Shown: piece by piece, positions 1 to 4,592 of the stretch
Layout of the letters: the number at the start of each line of letters is the position of its first letter
Numbering within the stretch: position 1 is the first letter of the stretch
Assembly (NCBI GenBank): GCA_002505405.1
Contig: DAVD01000036.1
Span: 1-15,183 of the forward strand
Origin: Candidatus Poseidonia alphae
GTDB lineage: Archaea; Thermoplasmatota; Poseidoniia; Poseidoniales; Poseidoniaceae
DNA: 15,183 bases
Direction of reading: 5' to 3'
Notes under the pieces: model-generated
Seen by the model: only the letters and a program-made list of their open reading frames with translations
Told to the model about the DNA's origin: nothing
Database searches by the model: none
Made by a program: the position numbers and the translations under genes

Positions 1-2
1 TA

Positions 3-65
3 CCGACGCGTGAACTGTATGTACAGTGGGTATACAGAGGACTTTCTGCTCAAGAATATGAATAA
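3..65 (+). CDS. C-terminal tail of an unknown protein (cut by window edge)
   Basis: This frame is open from the left edge of the window to a TAA at 63-65 and reads PTRELYVQWVYRGLSAQEYE. The composition is protein-like, with aromatic and charged residues alternating, and the stop lies 75 bases before the next start codon, a normal gene spacing. Frame 1 is also open to position 90 but reads less like a protein. The fragment is too short for me to name a family. It could be chance, so confidence is low. Confidence 0.35.
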   Translation, partial: PTRELYVQWVYRGLSAQEYE

Positions 66-140
66 TCTAGATAGATGTTCTGTTGTTTAATTGCATTATT
101 GTAACTGAAAACTTGAATAGAACACCACCGTCTTCATTCC

Positions 141-491
141 ATGGGGGAATCAACACTCGCCGAATGGGAAACCAAAAATGAACTCGCATCTCAGAGAATA
201 CAAGAACTTCTTCGCGTGTTGTCGAAATCAAGAATGTTACATGTATTGTATGCGCTTGGTACTGGTAAAGGTGGCCTGCGGTTTTCGGAAATAAAGAAAT
301 CATCTCTCACAGATTCAACTACGTTGGCAAGAAGACTTGCTGAACTCGAAGAAATTGGTATTGTTGTGAGAAATGATCTCTCTACAACTCAGCTTAATGT
401 CGAATATCACTTTACTGATTTATTTGAAATGTTAAAACCAATTTTAGATGGCTTGCTTCATTATGGTCTTGATGGCATAAATGTTCAATGA
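141..491 (+). CDS. HxlR-like winged-helix transcriptional regulator
   Basis: A 116-residue protein with the layout of the HxlR/MarR-like winged-helix family. Residues 20-40 form a helix leading into the domain (IQELLRVLSKSRMLHVLYAL). Residues 46-56 give the LRFSEIKKSSL segment, typical of 'RFNEL' in HxlR. Residues 58-77 hold the recognition helix (TTLARRLAELEEIGIVVR), and residues 80-92 the wing ending in EYHFTDL, as in the usual 'EYSLT'. HxlR proteins are usually homodimeric DNA-binding repressors or activators that often control a neighbouring redox enzyme; the aldo/keto reductase 82 bases downstream on the same strand is a plausible target or partner (inference). No cysteine occurs in the chain, so thiol redox sensing as in some HxlR members is unlikely. 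The start is ATG with no clear ribosome-binding site; TTTAATT at about 89-95 could be a TATA-like box. Confidence 0.72.
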   Translation: MGESTLAEWETKNELASQRIQELLRVLSKSRMLHVLYALGTGKGGLRFSEIKKSSLTDSTTLARRLAELEEIGIVVRNDLSTTQLNVEYHFTDLFEMLKPILDGLLHYGLDGINVQ

Positions 492-573
492 AGGATTGAA
501 TAATTTTTGCACCACAATCTTGTAACTATTTATCTTATAGTAAAAGTTAGGCTGGACGAGAGTAAAGGGATTC

Positions 574-1659
574 ATGATGATTAAACAGATACCACTTGGA
601 ACACAAGGCTTCACCACATCTGAACAAGGCCTTGGCATGATGTCAGTCGGGATTACCATGGGTAAACAAGACCTCTATGGGAAGAAGAACGATGTCTCAA
701 AAAAAGGCGTGGCCGAACTCATTTCACGTTCCATCAAGGCTGGCGTAACCCATTTTGACACTGCTCAGATGTACACGAACCTGTCTGGAATGATGCTCGG
801 TTCGTGGTTTCCAACCGCCGATTCCGCCGAAAAAAGAATGAAACTTGGGCTTTCGCAACACAAGGGAGAATGGCAGGTTGCCACCAAGGTGATGAAATCA
901 GGAAAGAAAAAAGTCGTCAAGGACATGTGTTACCGTTCTCTCAAGACCATGGGCATTGACTGTTTAGACTTGTATTACGTCCACAGAGTCGACCCAAAGG
1001 TTCCCATTGAAATCACCATGGAGGCCATGAACGAACTCATTGCTGAAGGGAAAATCAAGTACGTCGGCCTTTCAGAAGCTTCCGCAGCAACAATTCGCCG
1101 AGCACATGCCGTGTGCCCATTGACATGCGTGCAGATGGAATGGTCCCTCTACTCTCGTGAGTTGGAGGACGAAATCGTTCCACTTTGCGCTGAACTCGGT
1201 ATTGGCATCGTTGCTTATGCTCCGATGGGCCGCGGCCTCTTGGCCGATACCTCACTCGACCCAGAGAAGATGTCACGTATGGACTTCCGAAAGATGGGTG
1301 GTGTAGGTTACGCTGTCGAAGAAGGCGAGCGCAACTTAGCTACGTCGCTTGAATCCTTAGCCAAGGAAAAAAACGTCGCTCTCGGTACACTCAGTTTGGC
1401 TTGGGTCCACAAAAAAGGCCGTGATGCTCTCAACGGCGCTGGCATCGTGCCAATTCCAGGCACGGGCAACCCTAAGCACATGGAAGAAAATGCAACGGCT
1501 GTTGCGCTCTCTTACACCCTGAGTGAAGAAGACATGGAGGCGATCGAAACCTGTGTGCCAAGAAAGGCCATGGACAAACTGCCTCGTTATGGTGGAGGGT
1601 TAGGCAAGCGCGTGTTCACCAACGAACACAACATCTCTCTTGAGGAATGGAAAAAATAG
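574..1659 (+). CDS. Aldo/keto reductase
   Basis: A 361-residue NAD(P)H-dependent oxidoreductase of the aldo/keto reductase superfamily, a cytosolic TIM-barrel enzyme that reduces aldehydes and ketones. The catalytic tetrad is complete: D62 and Y67 in FDTAQMY, K105 in VATKVMKS, and H137 in YYVHRVDP. The barrel strands are recognisable in IKYVGLSEAS (161-170), VQMEWSLYSRELE (186-198) and GIVAYAPMGRGLL (211-223). The cofactor-binding IPGTGNPKHMEENATA lies at 294-309. The YSRELE and AYAPMGRGLL segments resemble the AKR11-13 (YajO/IolS/Tas-like) branch; the natural substrate cannot be told. Two adjacent ATG codons (574, 577) are possible starts. A weak purine run precedes them and an AT-rich TATCTTATAGT lies about 40 bases upstream. 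The stop is TAG, after which the frame stays open for 48 more codons. Confidence 0.92.
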   Translation: MMIKQIPLGTQGFTTSEQGLGMMSVGITMGKQDLYGKKNDVSKKGVAELISRSIKAGVTHFDTAQMYTNLSGMMLGSWFPTADSAEKRMKLGLSQHKGEWQVATKVMKSGKKKVVKDMCYRSLKTMGIDCLDLYYVHRVDPKVPIEITMEAMNELIAEGKIKYVGLSEASAATIRRAHAVCPLTCVQMEWSLYSRELEDEIVPLCAELGIGIVAYAPMGRGLLADTSLDPEKMSRMDFRKMGGVGYAVEEGERNLATSLESLAKEKNVALGTLSLAWVHKKGRDALNGAGIVPIPGTGNPKHMEENATAVALSYTLSEEDMEAIETCVPRKAMDKLPRYGGGLGKRVFTNEHNISLEEWKK

Positions 1660-1815
1660 AGTGTTTCTAAACCATTGACAAAAATCATCTTTGTTGATTT
1701 AGAGAACCGACATATCATTTCCATGAACTCGCAAGGGTTCTTACAAATCCCTCAAGACATTATGGAAGAACACATTGGGTGCTCGGTCCCCCAGTACACT
1801 GCCTAGCGTCTGACA

Positions 1816-1863
1816 AGACCCACTGCAAGCCCTTCGATTGGGCTAAAACGAATCAGTGGGTTT
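1816..1863. terminator. Two-tier stem-loop between convergent genes
   Basis: An 8-bp perfect outer stem (ACCCACTG at 1818-1825 with CAGTGGGT at 1854-1861, extendable by a G-T wobble and an A-T pair) encloses a 5-bp inner stem (AGCCC at 1828-1832 with GGGCT at 1840-1844) with a 7-base loop. Two bases separate the stems on the left and nine on the right. It lies in the 246-base gap between the aldo/keto reductase and the convergent membrane-protein gene. A shared bidirectional terminator or 3'-UTR element is the simplest reading. A T-rich TTTGTG follows on the plus strand, but there is no long T-run. The rest of the gap (1660-1905) holds only a 48-codon open extension of the reductase frame. 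Confidence 0.4.
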
Positions 1864-1905
1864 GTGCATTGACCCTCAGATTTAATGAAAAGATTCATGC
1901 AAGGT

Positions 1906-2646
1906 TCATTCATCTTCGTCATCACTAGATGTTGATGAGAGTGTTTTACAATGACGTACTCTGACACCAGATTCATTGATATCTGAAATCTTAACAATAA
2001 CATCGAGAACATCTTCTTCCTTGGCATTGAAATTCCCTCCGGAGTATGTGGTTCCGTCATGCATCAATGTCGTGTGGATCCTTATCGAGGTTCCATAAAT
2101 TACTTGCGAAGCACCAAGGCCTCCGCCGTAACCATAACGTTCACCTTCATCATATGATGAATGATTTGACACAGTTTCAGTCCAAGTGTATTCTTCTTCC
2201 TTTACTTCAGTTATACGAGCTCCATTCAAGAAGAGAAAATCACCTGATTTTAGATTATCATTGAAATTCTCGTGAATTGGCTTTCCTATTCCCAAATCTT
2301 TCGGGTGCACCTTCGTGAGAATCCCTACTCCTTTCGAAGTTATATATCTCGGTTCGATATCGATAAGCGTCCCGCCTAACGCCTCTCTAGCGGTTGAAAT
2401 GCGTTGTTGGGTAAATGCGAACATGATGAGGAGGTTGAATATGCTACATACGATGGGTAAGAGGTGAAAATTTTCATGCAAAAATCCCAATATGATGTTG
2501 GAATGTGAATCATTGGAATACAGATCTGTGATTATCCATAACAGCATCATTTCCGGGAATATGAAAAATAGACTGAGAAAGAAATCTTCTTTTCTTGAAG
2601 CCCTTTCTTCGTAAAATTCAATGTGGTTTGAATGAGAGTTGAGCAT
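1906..2646 (-). CDS. Unrecognised two-helix membrane protein
   Basis: A 246-residue protein that I cannot assign to a family. Two hydrophobic segments are visible near the N-terminus: residues 22-40 (FFLSLFFIFPEMMLLWIIT) and 61-79 (HLLPIVCSIFNLLIMFAFT). They are joined by a short polar loop and followed by a roughly 165-residue soluble part. The soluble part is rich in Gly, Thr, Asp and Glu. It has strand-like stretches around 92-110 and 130-150, a Tyr/Gly-rich patch (GERYGYGGGLGA, about 169-180), and an acidic tail ending SSTSSDDEDE. The layout suggests an anchored beta-rich domain facing one side of the membrane. The gene is AT-rich compared with the HerA and lipoprotein genes, as is its surrounding, which could mean an accessory or acquired gene. 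The start is ATG without a clear ribosome-binding site. Confidence 0.6.
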   Translation of the reverse strand: MLNSHSNHIEFYEERASRKEDFFLSLFFIFPEMMLLWIITDLYSNDSHSNIILGFLHENFHLLPIVCSIFNLLIMFAFTQQRISTAREALGGTLIDIEPRYITSKGVGILTKVHPKDLGIGKPIHENFNDNLKSGDFLFLNGARITEVKEEEYTWTETVSNHSSYDEGERYGYGGGLGASQVIYGTSIRIHTTLMHDGTTYSGGNFNAKEEDVLDVIVKISDINESGVRVRHCKTLSSTSSDDEDE

Positions 2647-2691
2647 AATTTGGGCAGTAAGTCAGCCAATATGAAGTAATCGCAAAGCCAA

Positions 2692-2784
2692 ATGGGAAAT
2701 GAAGATCAACTAATCAGAGGGCACCCTTTGCTTGAACGTATGAGCAGAGGGTACCCATTGCTCAAGCAGACTCACGAAGCCTAA
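2692..2784 (+). CDS. Possible small ORF with a tandem decapeptide repeat
   Basis: A 30-codon ATG-to-TAA frame in the gap between two minus-strand genes, overlapping the last 23 bases of the 102-residue gene. It encodes two adjacent similar decapeptides, LIRGHPLLER and MSRGYPLLKQ. At DNA level this is a 21-base imperfect direct repeat (2715-2735 and 2745-2765, 16 of 21 identical) with a period of exactly 30 bases. Two of the five differences are silent in this frame. No ribosome-binding site is visible. It may equally be only a DNA repeat, so confidence is low. Confidence 0.2.
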   Translation: MGNEDQLIRGHPLLERMSRGYPLLKQTHEA

Positions 2785-3070
2785 GAATCTCCAACGGAAT
2801 GGAATACGTATAATCAAACGCAGGCCCAACAAGGCGTATTGATTCAAAATCCTCTCCAAAAAAAACCCGTTCAAAGCACGAATCAATGCTGTGCAACGGC
2901 ATGCTTGCGACCAACCCTCCTTCTTTCGTCAATGCGATTCCAGTGGCCACCACGGGGCCAGTCGAAGAGAAGGAGAGGGAGTTTGTTGTGAACACAACAT
3001 CCCCAAGCCCGTAGAACATTTTTGAAAATTGAGTGCCGATGTGATCCCATTCCGTCAAGCGGTATTCCAT
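2762..3070 (-). CDS. Unrecognised 102-residue protein
   Basis: A small soluble protein with no signal peptide or membrane helix, and no family I recognise. The sequence alternates hydrophobic and polar residues in a way that suggests beta strands: GDVVFTTNSLSFSS (23-36), VVATGIALTKEGGLVASMPLH (about 40-60) and IRLVGPAFDYTYSIPL (78-93). It has a loop containing SIDSCFERVFFGEDFES (61-77). It lies 79 bases after the tRNA-Leu gene on the same strand and upstream of the two-helix membrane protein; nothing in it hints at a shared function. The start is ATG; a 5-bp hairpin ends one base before it, and an A-rich stretch (AAAAATAAC on the minus strand, about 3097-3105) lies at a distance suitable for a TATA-like element of a nearly leaderless transcript. 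Confidence 0.55.
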   Translation of the reverse strand: MEYRLTEWDHIGTQFSKMFYGLGDVVFTTNSLSFSSTGPVVATGIALTKEGGLVASMPLHSIDSCFERVFFGEDFESIRLVGPAFDYTYSIPLEILRLRESA

Positions 3071-3071
3071 G

Positions 3072-3087
3072 ACGGGAAATAACCCGT
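3072..3087 (-). promoter_or_regulatory. Hairpin abutting the start codon of the 102-residue gene
   Basis: On the minus strand ACGGG (3087-3083), loop TTATTT, CCCGT (3076-3072), then one base and the ATG at 3070-3068. The perfect 5-bp GC-rich stem would sit at the ribosome entry site if the mRNA has a leader. It is short and could be chance. Confidence 0.2.
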
Positions 3088-3149
3088 TTTGGTTAAAGTT
3101 ATTTTTACTTCACCTTGGGCGCGAATGAACCTTTCCATTTGGCGTATGA

Positions 3150-3236
3150 TGGTGCAGGAGGCAGGATTCGAACCTGCGAACCGATATGGACTGGGACCTC
3201 ATCCCAGCGCCTTTGACCAAGCTGGGCGACTCCTGC
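3150..3236 (-). tRNA. tRNA-Leu (anticodon GAG)
   Basis: Read on the minus strand, a full cloverleaf folds. The 7-bp acceptor stem is GCAGGAG (3236-3230) with CTCCTGC (3160-3154). The D-arm has GCC...GGC around AGCTTGGTCAAA. The anticodon stem CTGGG/CCCAG carries loop ATGAGGT, so the anticodon is GAG, reading CUC and CUU. A 13-base variable region follows, as expected for leucine tRNAs. The T-arm is GCAGG/CCTGC with loop TTCGAAT. The discriminator is A and the CCA end is encoded in the DNA (3152-3150). There is no intron. It lies 54 bases after the nitroreductase stop codon and has its own TATA-like box. Confidence 0.96.
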
Positions 3237-3260
3237 GGCAAGTTCGGCTCTCGCCCCGCG

Positions 3261-3268
3261 TATATCAA
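3261..3268 (-). promoter_or_regulatory. TATA-like box A of the tRNA-Leu gene
   Basis: On the minus strand TTGATATA lies with its centre about 28 bases upstream of the tRNA 5' end, in the only non-coding space between the nitroreductase stop and the tRNA. Archaeal box A elements centre near -26 to -28, so position and composition agree with transcription of the tRNA from its own TBP/TFB promoter. Confidence 0.5.
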
Positions 3269-3290
3269 CACCGCGACAGGACAGGTACCG

Positions 3291-3959
3291 TCATTCGATG
3301 AATACCGCAACCTCATCGAGATGTTTACGATGTATGTCGGGCACTTCAGCATCTTCAGCAGGATACCCGACGGGCATGACGAGCATGGCTTCTTCATGCG
3401 ATGGCCGACCGAGAATCTCTCGGAGGAAGCCCATCGGAGAGGGGGTGTGGGTAAGGGTGACCAACCCCATGGTGTGGACCGCTTGAATGAACATTCCAGC
3501 AGCAATGCCGCAGGATTCCGTGGCGTAGTATGTTGGGCCCCATTTTTTGTTGCTCCTCTGACGTTTCTTTTGTTTAAACAATACAACAACCCATGGAGCA
3601 TCGGTGAGGTGGGCCTTGACAGCGTCTGTGCCTAACGGCTGCAATACTTCGGACCATGCCTCCGGCATTCTCTCATCGTATGTTTTGTGTTCTTCTGTTT
3701 CAGCAGCATCGCGAAGATGCACCTTCAATTCATCTTGGCTGATTGCAACCCACGTCCAAGGTTGGAGGTGTGCGCCGTTTGGCGCTGTTGAGCCCGCTAG
3801 GATCGCTAACTCGATCAGACGCCGTTCAACAGGACGTGAGGAAAAGTGGCGCGTCGTTCTTCTTGTTTTCATGAGAGCATAGTTCGCTTCAGCCACTTCG
3901 AGCATTGTTGCGGGGGGCACTTCGTTCCATTGTAACGGTACAAACGGGTGGTCCGGCAT
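3291..3959 (-). CDS. Iodotyrosine-deiodinase-like nitroreductase-family flavoprotein
   Basis: A 222-residue FMN-dependent protein of the nitroreductase superfamily that resembles iodotyrosine deiodinase (IYD) more than ordinary nitroreductases. The FMN phosphate site is RRTTRHFSSRPV (33-44), followed by STAPNGAHLQPWTWV (57-71), the counterpart of 'TAPSGAHTEPWTFV' in animal IYD. The substrate lid carries all three residues that in IYD clamp the zwitterion of halotyrosine, at identical spacing: E90, Y94 and K115 (E-x3-Y-x20-K). The segment MGLVTLTHTPSP (164-175) matches the IYD 'GLVTVTTTP' stretch, whose threonine supports single-electron flavin chemistry. PVGYPAEDAEVPD (196-208) is also IYD-like. 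No membrane anchor is present, unlike mammalian IYD and like bacterial homologues. The predicted role is reductive dehalogenation of halotyrosines, based on the triad; the in vivo substrate is unknown. The start is ATG. It lies 77 bases after the SOUL gene on the same strand. Confidence 0.87.
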   Translation of the reverse strand: MPDHPFVPLQWNEVPPATMLEVAEANYALMKTRRTTRHFSSRPVERRLIELAILAGSTAPNGAHLQPWTWVAISQDELKVHLRDAAETEEHKTYDERMPEAWSEVLQPLGTDAVKAHLTDAPWVVVLFKQKKRQRSNKKWGPTYYATESCGIAAGMFIQAVHTMGLVTLTHTPSPMGFLREILGRPSHEEAMLVMPVGYPAEDAEVPDIHRKHLDEVAVFIE

Positions 3960-4036
3960 GATGCTCGTGCAGATGTTGAGGGCGTCGGTTCATAATCGCG
4001 ACCCGAACAGGGCGCGGCCACAAGGATCACTTCTGG

Positions 4037-4567
4037 TCATCGCATGGAGACGCGTTCAACGGGCAAAAGCATCTCATTTCTTCGCTTGAAGGGCAACGTC
4101 ATCGGGCCGTCATAAACGGCAAGAATCGGCTCTTGAGTTGGCCTAAGTCCTTGCTCAACGACCATGGACCTCAGGCGTTGGCCTAACTTCTGACTTTTAC
4201 TTTGATGAAACCGCCCTGAAAAACTCAGCACAGCAACATCCCGTCCTTCGCATTCAGTTAGCAAAACCCCCCTGTCAACCGGTAGCGGTAGTGTATCAAG
4301 CGTGTAAGCAGAAGGCATGGTGAACGCCATCCATTCGCGTCCTTCTTCTACCCAAGTTTCAACCGGCGCCGTCATTGCAATGGAAGTTCTGTCTTGGTTT
4401 CCGCCAAAAATATAACCTGCTATTCGCCGAAAACCACCAACCGATGGGCGTCGCCCAGGGCCTGTGGTTTGAACCCGGGCTTGTATGGTGGAGGCATAAC
4501 GCCGCAACTCAAAACTACCGTAATTTTGGAGAATGTCATACGCCGGTTCTTCGAGTTCTTCACCCAT
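4037..4567 (-). CDS. SOUL family haem-binding protein
   Basis: A 176-residue SOUL/HBP-family protein. The family binds haem or other tetrapyrroles, and its exact role is often unclear. Characteristic stretches are present in order: EEPAYDILQNYGSFELRRYA (6-25), FRRIAGYIFGGN...SIAMTAPVET (46-71), FTMPSAYTLDTLPLPVD (82-98), VAVLSFSGRF (111-120), and the C-terminal YDGPMTLPFKRRNEMLLPV (152-170), close to the usual 'YDPPWTPPFRRNEV'. There is no signal peptide, so it should be cytosolic. The gene starts 25 bases after the HerA-like ATPase stop on the same strand and is followed by the IYD-like flavoprotein, so the three may be cotranscribed. A cofactor link between a tetrapyrrole binder and a flavin reductase is possible but only inferred. 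The start is ATG. Confidence 0.86.
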   Translation of the reverse strand: MGEELEEPAYDILQNYGSFELRRYASTIQARVQTTGPGRRPSVGGFRRIAGYIFGGNQDRTSIAMTAPVETWVEEGREWMAFTMPSAYTLDTLPLPVDRGVLLTECEGRDVAVLSFSGRFHQSKSQKLGQRLRSMVVEQGLRPTQEPILAVYDGPMTLPFKRRNEMLLPVERVSMR

Positions 4568-4592
4568 GCCCCGCCCTCAGTATATGCGCTTA

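Noticed and set aside
1803..2060. 85-codon minus-strand frame overlapping the two-helix membrane gene end
   Set aside because: It crosses the stem-loop region and is out of frame with the longer, membrane-type ORF.
2687..3143. Near-inverted pair GCCAAATGGGAAA (2687-2699) and TTTCCATTTGGC (3132-3143) flanking the 102-residue gene, like element ends
   Set aside because: There is one unmatched base, no transposase, no target duplication, and matches of this size are expected by chance in 15 kb.
3150..3236. Possible intron or inserted attachment site in tRNA-Leu
   Set aside because: The cloverleaf is complete without extra bases, and no copy of its 3' end is seen elsewhere in the window.
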